The notes under the pieces are model-generated. The model was not told where the DNA came from. It saw only the letters and a list, made by a program, of their open reading frames with translations, and searched no databases. The position numbers and the translations under genes were made by a program. 64,000 nucleotides of DNA from Pedobacter glucosidilyticus DSM 23534 (GTDB lineage: Bacteria > Bacteroidota > Bacteroidia > Sphingobacteriales > Sphingobacteriaceae): assembly GCF_000425145.1 (NCBI RefSeq), contig NZ_AULF01000011.1:1-64000 (forward strand), given 5' to 3'. Below are positions 43,940 through 53,912 of the stretch, in pieces (positions within the stretch are counted from its first letter, which is position 1; the number at the start of each line of letters is the position of its first letter).

Positions 43940-45133
43940 TTATAAATTTTTAAATCTTAATAGCGCCTCTAAATAGTAATATTCTGCATAAATAATGGGC
44001 ACATCAATCTCGCCATTATGTGGTTTAGAACCTGTGCTGTGTAACAATACAAAACCTTTATGAGTACCTTTTGGAGCAATATATTTTGTACTTAAATTCT
44101 TCAAAATGGTATTGGCTTTATCTACATAAAACTTATTATTGTTACTATACTTACTAAGCTCGTAAAGACCTGATGCTATAACTGTTGCAGCAGAAACATC
44201 TCTTGGCTCATTTGGAATTTCAGGTGCATCAAAATCCCAATAAGGAATTAAATCTGCTGGCAGGTTTTTATGTGTAAAAATATATTTGGCGATATTCTCT
44301 GCTTGTTTTAAGTAAGCTTTGTCTTTCGTATATCGGTAACATAAGGTGTAACCGTATAATGCCCATGCTTGCCCTCTGGCCCAAGCCGATTCATGAGAAT
44401 AACCTTGATGTGTATTTTTCTTTTCTACAGCACCTGTTTGAGGGTTATAACTGATGACATGGTAAGTACTATAATCTGGTCTGAAATGATTTTTTAACGT
44501 GGTATTAGCATGCGTAACAGCAATTTTATGGAAGGAAGAATCGCCTGTTAACTTGGTTGCTTCAAATAAAAGCTCAAGATTTAACATATTATCTATGATA
44601 ACAGGAAAATCCCATTTATCCGCATTATGATCCCAAGAGCGGATAGCACCAACTTTAGGGTTAAATCTGGTCGCTAAAGTTTTAGCCGATTGTATGATAA
44701 CATCTTTGTAATAATTATCTTTAGTTAAACGGTATGCGTTTCCAAAACTGCAAAACACTTTAAAACCCATATCGTGGGTAGTTGCGTTTAATTTTTCTCT
44801 TTCTATATCGGCAGTAAAAATTTTAGCTGCATTTAACCATTTAGGGTTTTTGGTATATTCGTATAAATACCATAATTCTCCGGGGAAAAAACCACTTGTC
44901 CAATCTCTAGACGGAACTAATTTAAGCTCGCCATCTTCTAGAGTACGCGGAGAAACTAAAGGTTCATTTTTACTGTTAAAAGGAGTTTTTTCTTTTGCCA
45001 GCTTCACTTGCTTGATCATTTCTGTTGCTTGTAGCTCGGCATGTGCAAAAGCACTTTTAACATCTTGAGCGTACGAGACTTCACTTAATAACCCTAGGGA
45101 TACAATACTTACTAATAATTTTAAATTTTTCAT
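43940..45133 (-). CDS. GH88 unsaturated glucuronyl hydrolase
   Basis: The 397-residue exported protein has a signal peptide (1-22) and the (alpha/alpha)6 fold of GH88. The two catalytic-type Asp residues are visible: Asp121 in TTHDMGF and Asp181 in IIDNMLN, 60 residues apart as in characterised members. HESAWARGQAWALYGY is also diagnostic. It removes delta-4,5-unsaturated uronic acids left by polysaccharide lyases, so it implies a lyase upstream, here the PL14-like protein or beta-helix proteins. Its presence fixes the PUL as one for uronic-acid-containing glycan. Confidence 0.93.
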   Translation of the reverse strand: MKNLKLLVSIVSLGLLSEVSYAQDVKSAFAHAELQATEMIKQVKLAKEKTPFNSKNEPLVSPRTLEDGELKLVPSRDWTSGFFPGELWYLYEYTKNPKWLNAAKIFTADIEREKLNATTHDMGFKVFCSFGNAYRLTKDNYYKDVIIQSAKTLATRFNPKVGAIRSWDHNADKWDFPVIIDNMLNLELLFEATKLTGDSSFHKIAVTHANTTLKNHFRPDYSTYHVISYNPQTGAVEKKNTHQGYSHESAWARGQAWALYGYTLCYRYTKDKAYLKQAENIAKYIFTHKNLPADLIPYWDFDAPEIPNEPRDVSAATVIASGLYELSKYSNNNKFYVDKANTILKNLSTKYIAPKGTHKGFVLLHSTGSKPHNGEIDVPIIYAEYYYLEALLRFKNL

Positions 45134-45157
45134 TCTTGAGATATATTGGTGGTTAGC

Positions 45158-46678
45158 TTATTTTTTAACTTTTGCGGCTTGTTCTGCATAAAAAGCATGC
45201 ATTTTGCGGCTTAGCTCTTCTTTTATTTTTTTATAAGCAGGGTCGTTAATAAGGTTTCTTGTTTCTAGAGGGTCTTTCTCATAATCATATAACTCCATAG
45301 CACTCACCTGAGTTTTATTGAAATTGGTTGTTGTTCTAAAATCTTTTATCCATTCTACATAACGGTATTGTTTGGTTCTTAAGGCATAACCCATGTGGTT
45401 ATCCTTACGTGGATATTGGCTTATAGCGAAATCTTTGATTGGCGTTTGTATTCCTTTTAAAGCAGGTACTAAACTTTTACCATCAAGACCTTGAGGGGTT
45501 TTAATTTGAGCTAGCTCTGCTAAAGTTGGATAAACATCCACAAACTCTGTAGGATGATTGTATAAAATTTTTTCCTTTTGGCCTGGAATTGAAATAATTA
45601 AAGGAGTTCTTGTAGCTTGCTCAAAAGTAGAGTGTTTATTCCAAAGGTTGTGATCGCCAAAATGCCAACCGTGGTCTCCCCAAAGAACAATAATTGTATT
45701 TTTATCTAATCCAGATGTTTTTAATTCATCAAGTAGTTTACCTATTAATGCATCAATATAACTGATACTTGCATAATAGCCATGTATAATTTCTATTTGT
45801 TTATCGGCACTTAAATTTAAGGCTTCATCTTCTTTAGCTAAAGCTTTGATATCACTATAACCTCTAAACTCGCCTGAATTATGATAAGCAATAGCTGGTC
45901 CATCTATAGATGGTTTTTGCCATTTTGCAAGTTCTATTTTGTCTCTATCATACAAATCCCAATATTTTTTTGGCGCCACAAAAGGTAAATGCGGTTTACG
46001 AATACCTACAGCTAAAAAGAAAGGTTTGCCAGCACTACCGTATTTCTTTAAATCTTGAATAGCTTCATTAACCATTGCACCATCTGCATAAGCATCATCG
46101 GGTACATCGGCAGATTCTGTTGAAACTTTTACCTCAGCCATATCTTTTTCCTCTGCATTTGCATACTTTTTCTTCATTTCAGGGTTTTGATAATGATTTA
46201 AAAGTGGAGCTCCATAAGGTTCTGGATATTTATACTTTCCTTTATAGGATTCAGACCAAGAAGCTTCGTCATGCTTTTTATCAACACTTCTTTGGTCGAA
46301 TATTTTACCTAATGCAGCCGTAGTATAGCCATTTTGTTTAAAGAGTTGTGGTAAAGTAATAACATCTGGCGTTTTATCTCTGATGAGGGTTTTTAGATCC
46401 CAAACCTGTGTCCTATCTGGACGCAAGCCAGTTAATAAACTTGCTCTGGTTGGTGCACATACAGCTTGCTGACAATAATTACTCATAAAAACGGTACTTT
46501 TTTCTGCCAGCCTATCTAAATTTGGAGATTTTACTGCCGTATAGCCATAAAAATTCAAATAAGGTTTTAAATCATCTACCGCAATAAATAATACATTGGG
46601 CTTATTTTTATCTTGTGCAACAACAGCCGTTAAAGACAAAAGGCTTAAGCTTAAAAAAGCTAAAAATTTAGGTTTCAT
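45158..46678 (-). CDS. S1-family sulfatase, iduronate-2-sulfatase-like
   Basis: The protein has 506 residues from the ATG at 46678 (MKPKFL), chosen because the signal peptide follows it and longer frames overlap the upstream GH43. The formylglycine motif is CAPTRASLLTG with Cys74, and NVLFIAVDDLKPYLNFYG and GIRKPHLPFVAPKKYWDLYD are typical of the S1_7 iduronate-2-sulfatase-like group. LWGDHGWHFGDHNLWNKHS supplies metal and substrate-site residues. It is a Cys-type enzyme and needs formylglycine-generating enzyme activation. It removes sulfate from the glycan. Confidence 0.93.
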   Translation of the reverse strand: MKPKFLAFLSLSLLSLTAVVAQDKNKPNVLFIAVDDLKPYLNFYGYTAVKSPNLDRLAEKSTVFMSNYCQQAVCAPTRASLLTGLRPDRTQVWDLKTLIRDKTPDVITLPQLFKQNGYTTAALGKIFDQRSVDKKHDEASWSESYKGKYKYPEPYGAPLLNHYQNPEMKKKYANAEEKDMAEVKVSTESADVPDDAYADGAMVNEAIQDLKKYGSAGKPFFLAVGIRKPHLPFVAPKKYWDLYDRDKIELAKWQKPSIDGPAIAYHNSGEFRGYSDIKALAKEDEALNLSADKQIEIIHGYYASISYIDALIGKLLDELKTSGLDKNTIIVLWGDHGWHFGDHNLWNKHSTFEQATRTPLIISIPGQKEKILYNHPTEFVDVYPTLAELAQIKTPQGLDGKSLVPALKGIQTPIKDFAISQYPRKDNHMGYALRTKQYRYVEWIKDFRTTTNFNKTQVSAMELYDYEKDPLETRNLINDPAYKKIKEELSRKMHAFYAEQAAKVKK

Positions 46679-46689
46679 ATCATGTTGGA

Positions 46690-48333
46690 TTATTTTATTT
46701 GCTGATAGTTTAACCAATCAAAAAATGCTTTATTTTTTGATATTAAACCATTTGAACTGGCATATAAACCAATATAAGTTCCGGTAAAACCCCCTGTATT
46801 TACCCTACTTAAAGTTCTGCCATCTATTTTTTCTGCCAGTAAAACCGTGTTGTTATTTTGTTTAAAGTAGAACGAGTAATCTTGCCCCATAGCTTTTACA
46901 CCTAAAATAATTTCACCATTTGTAATGGCTTGCTTAGCTATAATATCTTCTTTACCAGCATGTCTTCTGGTCAGTTTTAGGTAAAGCTTTTGATTTTCTA
47001 AAACCTTCTCAACCCTGAAATGGAAATTATTATTCATCATAACCACCAAACCTGCACTTTCGTGTGCTGCTTTGGGCTCAAAAAGCATTTTTGTTTCTGT
47101 AAAGAAAGAAGTGTCTTGTTGGCGTCTACCAACAAATGATGGATGATCTACATCAACCAAAGTTTGAGCTCTTAGCTGTAAGGATATGTAACCTTTCTTA
47201 TCTGTTAAGGACCAAAATTTACTTCTTGGTGTACGCAGAAAATTCCAGTAATACTGTAAGCTATCGCTATTAAAATCATCAAAAGTATTTTCTTTTTTAG
47301 TGGTGAAAGCTGGTAAATTAGGTTTTCTTTCTTCTAGTAATACCTTACCAACGCCTGCATTAACCACAGGCCAATCTTCTTGCCATGTAACAGGTGTAAG
47401 AAAAGTTTCTCTGCCCAAATTATAATGAAAACCACCGTAAGTTCTTACGCCTAAGAGAATCATCCACCACTCGCCATTTTGGGTTTCTACAAAATCTGCA
47501 TGCCCTATACAAGCTACAGGATATTGCTTACCTAAATGACGATGCGTAATGATGGGATTTTTCTTATTCCCTTCATAAGGTCCAAGCGGATTTTTACTTC
47601 TAAAAATGGTTACAGCGTGGTCTATACCGGTACCGCCTTCGGCAATCATGATATAATAATAGCCATCTTTTTTATACATGTGCGGAGACTCTGCCACAAC
47701 AGCGCCATGTAATGCACCTTCTTCTATAGCTACTGTAATTTTACCTACCAATTGTTTTTTAATGGTATCTAATTCCTGAATCCAAATTTGTCTGTATTTA
47801 GAACCAGTTGGTTTATCATCAGGAGTTCTGTTTCCGGTATAATAAACTTTTCCGTCATCATCAAAAAACAAAGATGGATCTATACCTGGTGCATCTTTTA
47901 ACCAGTTAGGCTCAGACCAAGGCCCAGCAGGAGATTTTGCTGTTACATAAAAGTTTGTACCTGTATTATTTTTATTGGTGATTAAAGTTGTTATTACATA
48001 GAAAGTTCCTTTATGATAACGTATGGTAGGCGCAAAAATCCCTCCCGAAGGATGTATTTTATCAAGATTTAATTGGGATGGTCTATCTAAAACATGACCT
48101 ATTTGTTGCCAATTTACTAAGTCTTTGCTATGAAAAATGGGTATACCCGGAAAATACTCAAAACTAGAGGTAACCATATAATAATCATCTCCCACTCTAC
48201 AAATGGATGGATCTGGGTAAAAACCTTTTAAAATAGGATTTTGAAAAGTAGATTTGGTTTGAGCATATACTGAACTATTGTTGAGTATCAACATCAAAAC
48301 AATGGTATTTAAAAATATTATAAAACGCTTCAT
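46690..48333 (-). CDS. GH43 glycosidase (xylosidase/arabinofuranosidase type), copy A
   Basis: The 547-residue exported enzyme has a signal peptide (1-25). The triad is Asp41 (FYPDPS), Asp152 (GIDPSLFFDDDG) and Glu215 (AESPHMY). The C-terminal beta-sandwich (about 350-547, ending KAFFDWLNYQQIK) is of the GH43_C2 type. It is strongly similar to the 543-residue protein at 49979-51610 (duplication), with a sulfatase in between. A beta-xylosidase or alpha-arabinofuranosidase role is likely. Confidence 0.92.
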   Translation of the reverse strand: MKRFIIFLNTIVLMLILNNSSVYAQTKSTFQNPILKGFYPDPSICRVGDDYYMVTSSFEYFPGIPIFHSKDLVNWQQIGHVLDRPSQLNLDKIHPSGGIFAPTIRYHKGTFYVITTLITNKNNTGTNFYVTAKSPAGPWSEPNWLKDAPGIDPSLFFDDDGKVYYTGNRTPDDKPTGSKYRQIWIQELDTIKKQLVGKITVAIEEGALHGAVVAESPHMYKKDGYYYIMIAEGGTGIDHAVTIFRSKNPLGPYEGNKKNPIITHRHLGKQYPVACIGHADFVETQNGEWWMILLGVRTYGGFHYNLGRETFLTPVTWQEDWPVVNAGVGKVLLEERKPNLPAFTTKKENTFDDFNSDSLQYYWNFLRTPRSKFWSLTDKKGYISLQLRAQTLVDVDHPSFVGRRQQDTSFFTETKMLFEPKAAHESAGLVVMMNNNFHFRVEKVLENQKLYLKLTRRHAGKEDIIAKQAITNGEIILGVKAMGQDYSFYFKQNNNTVLLAEKIDGRTLSRVNTGGFTGTYIGLYASSNGLISKNKAFFDWLNYQQIK

Positions 48334-48339
48334 GTTTGA

Positions 48340-49959
48340 TTAATTTGTGCTTATCATTATCTCCTCACTCTCTTTATAACCATAGCGGATAGCTTTGGCA
48401 TAGACTTTAATTCCTTTTTTTACCGCTACAGGCTGATGGTATAATTGCCACGAACCATTATCGCCAATTTTATAACCTAAAGAAGCTCCGTTTGTAGAAC
48501 TGCTTAAAGAAACCAGAATACTTCTATTTTGCGTGGTTATTTGTGCAACTGGCTTAGCTGTAACAGGTTGTATCCCACCAGGCCACATCAAACGCACCAT
48601 ATCTTTTTCTGACATAAAACCTTTATCTTTTATTTGTAAAGACCAATTGTTTTGCACATCTCTTAGCTCTTGTAATTTTGCGGCATAAGCTGGGTTTTGA
48701 GCTAAATTATTTAACTCGAAAGGGTCGTTTTCTACATCGTAAAGTTCTTCTACGGATTTACTTTTAAACCATCTGTTTTGGATACTATCTAGTTTTTGTT
48801 GGTCTCTTAACTTCAGAATTTCTACCATTAAAGGCATTTGCTTACGAAAACCAACATCCATATAATTCAACTTTTCTGGCTGGTAATTGCGGATGTATTG
48901 GAATTTACTATCTCTAACAGTTCTTACTAAATCATAATGTTCATCCAATCTATCTCTAGCTGCAAAAATGTACCGTCTTGGGCTTTCAGCTTTTTGATTT
49001 CCTAAAAAAGCTTGTCCGTTAAAATGCTCAGGCAACTGAATATTAGCTAAGGAAAGAACAGTTGGTGCTAAATCCATAAAACTTAACAACTGATTATCGG
49101 TAATATTGGCCAACTTGCCATCAGGAAACCTCACCATAAAAGGCACATGTAATCCTCTTTCATAAACTTCTCTTTTATACCAAGGTAAAGCAGCGCCATG
49201 GTCGCTAAAGAAGAAAACAATGGTATTTTCTGCCAAGCCATCGTCTTCCAACTGTTTTAAAATGTTACCTGCAATGCTATCCATCAGCATAATATTATCG
49301 TAATAACGAGCTATATCTCTTCTTATAATATCACTCTCTGGATAATACGGCGGTAATTTTATGGCTTTCGGATCTACCCTTAGAGGTCTGTTCGCATTTT
49401 TCCAGATCATAGATTCATGCGTTTCATTGATATTAAAAACAGCAAAGAAAGGCTTATCCTTTGGTCGATTACGCCAATGGGCATCTTTACTACAATCATC
49501 CCAAACGGTAAAAGGCTCTCCTATTTGATAATCGGTTTTTTGGTTATTGGTGCAGTAATAACCTGCGGCTCTTAAATACTCTGGAAAAGCTTTTACCTCT
49601 GTTGGGGTAACAGCCATATAGCTTGGGATAGATGGATCTTTTTCATTACCAGTACCTGTTCTCATGTGCTGTGTACCAATAGCCGGAGGATACATCCCAG
49701 TTATAATACCCGACCTGCTTGGTGCACAAACACCAGCAACTGCATACATTTTGGTGTATTTAACAGCTTGTTCTGCAAACTTACTTAAATAGGGTGTTTT
49801 AACGGTTGAATCGCCGTACATAGGTAAATTAGCACTCATATCCTCACAAGTAATCCATAAAATATTTGGACGCTTTGTTTTTTCCTGTGCATTAAGAAAA
49901 GTATTGGATAGCAAAATAAAGCTGATACTTATTATTAAAATATACCTAAAATTAACCAT
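48340..49959 (-). CDS. S1-family sulfatase, type 2
   Basis: The protein has 539 residues from the ATG at 49959 (MVNFRYIL); the longer frame would overlap the GH43 upstream. A signal peptide is followed by NILWITCEDMSANLPMYG, the Cys-type motif CAPSRSGIITG with Cys78, and FFFSDHGAALPWYKRE. It belongs to an N-sulfoglucosamine- or heparan-type-like S1 subgroup by look (IGTQHMRTG), but the exact sulfate position cannot be fixed. The C-terminal 70 residues (QITTQNRSILVSLSSSTNG) add a small beta domain. It lies between two GH43 genes. Confidence 0.9.
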   Translation of the reverse strand: MVNFRYILIISISFILLSNTFLNAQEKTKRPNILWITCEDMSANLPMYGDSTVKTPYLSKFAEQAVKYTKMYAVAGVCAPSRSGIITGMYPPAIGTQHMRTGTGNEKDPSIPSYMAVTPTEVKAFPEYLRAAGYYCTNNQKTDYQIGEPFTVWDDCSKDAHWRNRPKDKPFFAVFNINETHESMIWKNANRPLRVDPKAIKLPPYYPESDIIRRDIARYYDNIMLMDSIAGNILKQLEDDGLAENTIVFFFSDHGAALPWYKREVYERGLHVPFMVRFPDGKLANITDNQLLSFMDLAPTVLSLANIQLPEHFNGQAFLGNQKAESPRRYIFAARDRLDEHYDLVRTVRDSKFQYIRNYQPEKLNYMDVGFRKQMPLMVEILKLRDQQKLDSIQNRWFKSKSVEELYDVENDPFELNNLAQNPAYAAKLQELRDVQNNWSLQIKDKGFMSEKDMVRLMWPGGIQPVTAKPVAQITTQNRSILVSLSSSTNGASLGYKIGDNGSWQLYHQPVAVKKGIKVYAKAIRYGYKESEEIMISTN

Positions 49960-49978
49960 GTGATGTAGCCATAAAATA

Positions 49979-51610
49979 TTATAATCCTTTGTAGTCAAAC
50001 CAATCAAAATCTGCATAATTAGATGATTTTACACCTTTAGAGCTGGCATAAAGACCTACGTAAACGCCTGTAAAACCACCTGTATTTACTACGCTTAGTA
50101 TCCTACCATCTGCTTTTGTTGCTAAGTTCTGTGTGGTTCCGTTTTGTTTGATATAGAAATCTAAATCCTGACCTTTAGCATGAATCCCCATGATTAAATC
50201 GCCCTTTTCTACCGCAATGGTATTCACTACTTCATCTACCCCTTTATACCTTTTAATCAATTGTACATGTGGTTTACCATTTTGTAAAATTTTCTCTAAA
50301 CGGTACTGAAAATTGTTATTCATCATCAACACCATACCAGCCAATTCATTTTCTTTTTTAGGATTAAACTGAAGTGAAGTTTCTGCAAGAAAAGAAGTGT
50401 CTTGCTGTCTTCTTCCTATAAAAGATGGGGATACTAAATTTGTGATTTGCTCTTTTTCCAGTTGAATTCTTAAATAGCCTTTTCTTTTAGAAAGCGACCA
50501 AAAATTTGTTCTTGGCGTTCTTAAAAAATTCCAATAATGAAAAAGTGTATCTGTAGTAAAATCATCTCTTAAATTTTCTGGGGTGATATTAAAAGCAGGT
50601 AAATTAGGTTTTAGTTGTTGAGCCAAAACTTTTCCTTCTCCGGGGTTTACAATCGGCCATCCATCCTGCCATTCTACCTTTGCTAAAAAAGTTTCTCTCC
50701 CCAAATTATAATGTAAGCCCCCATATTTTCTTACAGCTAATAAAACCATCCACCAATCTCCGTTTTGGGTATCTACCAAATCTGCATGCCCTGTAGACGT
50801 TATCGGATAATTTAATCCTAAATGACGATGGGTAAGGATTGGATTTTTCTTATTGCCTTCATAAGGACCAAAAATATTTTTACTTCTAAAAATGGTAACC
50901 GCATGGTTTTCAAAAGTTCCGCCTTCGGCAACCATTAAATAATAATAACCATCTTTTTTATAGAGGTGTGGTGCTTCCGCATTCTCGGCTCCATGCAATG
51001 CGCCCTCTTCTAAAATAATGCTACGTTCGCCTACAAAAGCTTTATTTTTTAAATCTACTTCTTGCAGCCATATTTGCCTGTAGCGGGTAACTTGAGCTTG
51101 GTCTACTGGCTTTTTGTTTCCGGTATAATAAACTTTTCCATCATCATCAAAAAACAAAGATGGATCTATCCCAATGGCTTCTTTAGGTAGCCACTGAGGT
51201 TCTGACCAAGGGCCTGTAGGAGATTTTGCAGTTACAAAAAAATTACCACCTGGCTTTGTTCCTATCAAAGTAGTAATCATATAATAAATACCATTATGGT
51301 ATCTTATGGTAGGGGCAAAAATACCGCCTGATGCTCTTACACTATCTAAATTAAGTTGAGATGGCCTGTTTAACACATGACCTATTTGTTTCCAATTAAC
51401 TAAATCTTTACTGTGGAAAATAGGTACCCCCGGAAAGTATTCAAAAGTTGAGGTTACCATATAATAATCATTACCAACACGGCAAATTGATGGATCAGGA
51501 TAAAAGCCTTTTAAGGTAGGATTTTGATAATAACTCTGACTATGCAAACGTTGGCACAGACCCATCATAAAAAGGGATAATGTTAAACTAACTATGGTTA
51601 TTTTTTTCAT
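49979..51610 (-). CDS. GH43 glycosidase (xylosidase/arabinofuranosidase type), copy B
   Basis: The 543-residue exported enzyme has a signal peptide (1-25). The triad is Asp39 (FYPDPS), Asp149 (GIDPSLFFDDDG) and Glu212 (AEAPHLY). Its C-terminal sandwich is like that of copy A. By eye copies A and B differ only moderately, so they are the result of duplication with possible specialisation. The DUF1961 gene ends 2 bp upstream of its start. Confidence 0.92.
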   Translation of the reverse strand: MKKITIVSLTLSLFMMGLCQRLHSQSYYQNPTLKGFYPDPSICRVGNDYYMVTSTFEYFPGVPIFHSKDLVNWKQIGHVLNRPSQLNLDSVRASGGIFAPTIRYHNGIYYMITTLIGTKPGGNFFVTAKSPTGPWSEPQWLPKEAIGIDPSLFFDDDGKVYYTGNKKPVDQAQVTRYRQIWLQEVDLKNKAFVGERSIILEEGALHGAENAEAPHLYKKDGYYYLMVAEGGTFENHAVTIFRSKNIFGPYEGNKKNPILTHRHLGLNYPITSTGHADLVDTQNGDWWMVLLAVRKYGGLHYNLGRETFLAKVEWQDGWPIVNPGEGKVLAQQLKPNLPAFNITPENLRDDFTTDTLFHYWNFLRTPRTNFWSLSKRKGYLRIQLEKEQITNLVSPSFIGRRQQDTSFLAETSLQFNPKKENELAGMVLMMNNNFQYRLEKILQNGKPHVQLIKRYKGVDEVVNTIAVEKGDLIMGIHAKGQDLDFYIKQNGTTQNLATKADGRILSVVNTGGFTGVYVGLYASSKGVKSSNYADFDWFDYKGL

Positions 51611-51612
51611 AT

Positions 51613-52404
51613 TTAATTATGGGTATAGATTTTGAAATTTTTATATAGTGCTGCCCTAGTATACATGTGCCTAAGTCCTACTCTTCCCTCTTTAATATTT
51701 AATGCCGATGATATATCCCAGCTGTATAACTTCTCTTTCCCATCTCCTTTTACATGGAAATAAAAATAATTAGCTTTTTTTATTATGGTAATTTGATATT
51801 CTTTTCCTGGCACAAATAAGCCGGTATCAAAATAAGAGGGTGCTATTTCTGTAGTTTTAGAGAAGTTTGCTTTTGGTGTTACCGGATATTTCCTTAAACG
51901 GATATAATCTTGTCCTTTGGGTAAATCATCATCATAAGCCGCATAGCTGATGTGTAAAGCATTCATGTACTTAAAATAGGAAGACATATAAGGTATCATC
52001 CTTAAATTGCTCCATCTAGAAATATCTTTCTCGTAAGGTTTTTCTCCAATTCCGGTTGCATGAATGTAAATGATATTTACCCAGTTTTGCCTTGTATCGG
52101 TACGGGTATAATTATAAGTAATCTTAATATCGCCTGTGAAAGATTGTTTTGTCCATAAAACCGCATGGCAGGCATCATCGCCATCCACATCTCCGGCACT
52201 GAATAATAAACCATGTTTAGAATTTTCGACCTTTGCTCTTAAACCATCCAAGAACCACTTTTTTTGCCATGATTTTATTCCATCATCTTGAAAAGATAAC
52301 TTCCAGTTTTCTAAATCATTAATATTTTTAAAATTGATTTGGGCCAAATCTTGCGCAATAGCAGTATTCAAAAAAATCAACAGATATAGTAAACAATACT
52401 TCAA
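51613..52404 (-). CDS. DUF1961-family secreted protein
   Basis: The 263-residue protein opens with a signal peptide whose only available start is TTG (52404); the frame has a stop five codons upstream and no ATG. The DUF1961 hallmark IYIHATGIGEKPYEKDISRW and YMNALHISYAAY is clear. The fold is probably a concanavalin-like sandwich, perhaps binding or cutting a polysaccharide. The TTG start may lower expression. It sits between two PUL enzymes with 2- and 12-bp gaps. Confidence 0.8.
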   Translation of the reverse strand: MKYCLLYLLIFLNTAIAQDLAQINFKNINDLENWKLSFQDDGIKSWQKKWFLDGLRAKVENSKHGLLFSAGDVDGDDACHAVLWTKQSFTGDIKITYNYTRTDTRQNWVNIIYIHATGIGEKPYEKDISRWSNLRMIPYMSSYFKYMNALHISYAAYDDDLPKGQDYIRLRKYPVTPKANFSKTTEIAPSYFDTGLFVPGKEYQITIIKKANYFYFHVKGDGKEKLYSWDISSALNIKEGRVGLRHMYTRAALYKNFKIYTHN

Positions 52405-52416
52405 GAGATTAAAATT

Positions 52417-53883
52417 TTAAGGTTTCTTAGATTTGAAATAGGCATTACCTTCCATCATAGAGTTTGGTGCATAAGGTGCTGTTTTGGCTGGTGCTAACTT
52501 TCTGAAGGAATTTAATAAAACTGATTCTTTTAAATCTTCCGCTTTATTTATCCACTCTTTTGGGTCTTTCTCTAAATCATAAAACTCTTCTGAAAGGTCT
52601 TCGTATTTGATATAATGATATTTGTTTTTGTAAACGGATACATTATTGGTACCATAGAATGAATAAACCGGATAATCCCAATGTTTGATTTGATTTCTTA
52701 AAAGCGGAGCTAAACTTCTACCCTGATTCTGTTGATTTTTGGGTATGCCACTTAAATCAACCAAAGTTGGATAAATATCTATTAAACCTACCGGGTTATG
52801 ATTTATCTTGTTTTGTTGCAAACCTGGGCCACTGATAATTAGTGGAACATGGGCAGAGCGTTCCCATAAAGAATGCTTGGCAAACCTATTTTTTTCTCCA
52901 AGATGATAACCATGGTCTGATAATAAAACAATGTAAGTGTTGTCTTTATAAGCCGATTTTTCTAAGGCATCAAGCACTTTACCTACTTGAGCATCTACAA
53001 AAGCAATGCAAGCTAGATAAGCTTGCACCATATCTTTCCAATTATTTTTTTGAATTGCCCATTCTGTAGTTGGCATTTCTGGAACTTCTGTAATAGCTTT
53101 TCCTATTTGTGGAACATCATCCATATCTGTTTTAAGGTATGGAGGCATTTGTGTAGGCGAGTTCTTCACCAAATCGAACCATTTTTGAGGAACATACCAA
53201 GGTACATGCGGTCTTATAAAACCCACCGCCATGAAAAATGGCTTTTCATGCTTTTTAGTTAACTGGCTGGCAGCCCAATTGGCATATTTATAATCAGGCA
53301 TTTGCTCATCTTTTTCTGGAAAAGCTGCCCAATCTGTTTGTGTTCCTTTTTGCCCAAACCAAGCAGGGTCATAATTGATACGTTTTTCTGGCAAGGGTCC
53401 ATAAACTTCAAACTTACCGCCATATTCATCAAAGGCATTAATACCTTCTCCGTTATGGAAAATCTTACCTACTCCTAAAGTTTTATATCCATTTTTAGAG
53501 AAATAATTGGGTAGAAAATCAGCCTGAAATTGATCATTGAGATATTGTTTAAGATCAGCATCTTTTATCTGGAGGTAAACGCCAGTTTTAGATGGTAATA
53601 AACCTGATAAAAAAGAAGCTCTTGAAGGCCCACAAAGCGGAGCCTGACTATAAGCTTTATCAAAATAGGTTCCTGATTTGGCTAACCTATCAATATTTGG
53701 TGTTTTAACTCCCGGAAATTTATTGGATATAGCAACCCAATCGTTTAAATCATCAATAATTAAAAATAATATATTGGGTTTTTCTTGAGACCATGTAAAC
53801 TGGCAAATAAAAACTAGGCAAATTGTAAGCATAGCCCTTAACTGTTTAGTAAACTTACCTGTTTTTTGGTATTCTTCAATCAT
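52417..53883 (-). CDS. S1-family sulfatase, type 3
   Basis: The 488-residue protein starts at the ATG at 53883. A second Met (residue 18, MLTICLVF) directly precedes the signal peptide and may be the true start. NILFLIIDDLNDWV, the Cys-type motif CGPSRASFLSG with Cys84, VGFIRPHVPWYVPQKWFD and LLSDHGYHLGEKNRFAKHS are typical of S1 iduronate-type or choline-type groups. It is the first enzyme after the AraC regulator, with a 29-bp gap, so it may be translated from the same message. Confidence 0.92.
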   Translation of the reverse strand: MIEEYQKTGKFTKQLRAMLTICLVFICQFTWSQEKPNILFLIIDDLNDWVAISNKFPGVKTPNIDRLAKSGTYFDKAYSQAPLCGPSRASFLSGLLPSKTGVYLQIKDADLKQYLNDQFQADFLPNYFSKNGYKTLGVGKIFHNGEGINAFDEYGGKFEVYGPLPEKRINYDPAWFGQKGTQTDWAAFPEKDEQMPDYKYANWAASQLTKKHEKPFFMAVGFIRPHVPWYVPQKWFDLVKNSPTQMPPYLKTDMDDVPQIGKAITEVPEMPTTEWAIQKNNWKDMVQAYLACIAFVDAQVGKVLDALEKSAYKDNTYIVLLSDHGYHLGEKNRFAKHSLWERSAHVPLIISGPGLQQNKINHNPVGLIDIYPTLVDLSGIPKNQQNQGRSLAPLLRNQIKHWDYPVYSFYGTNNVSVYKNKYHYIKYEDLSEEFYDLEKDPKEWINKAEDLKESVLLNSFRKLAPAKTAPYAPNSMMEGNAYFKSKKP

Positions 53884-53912
53884 GATCTACTATAAATTGG
53901 ATACTCTTCGAA

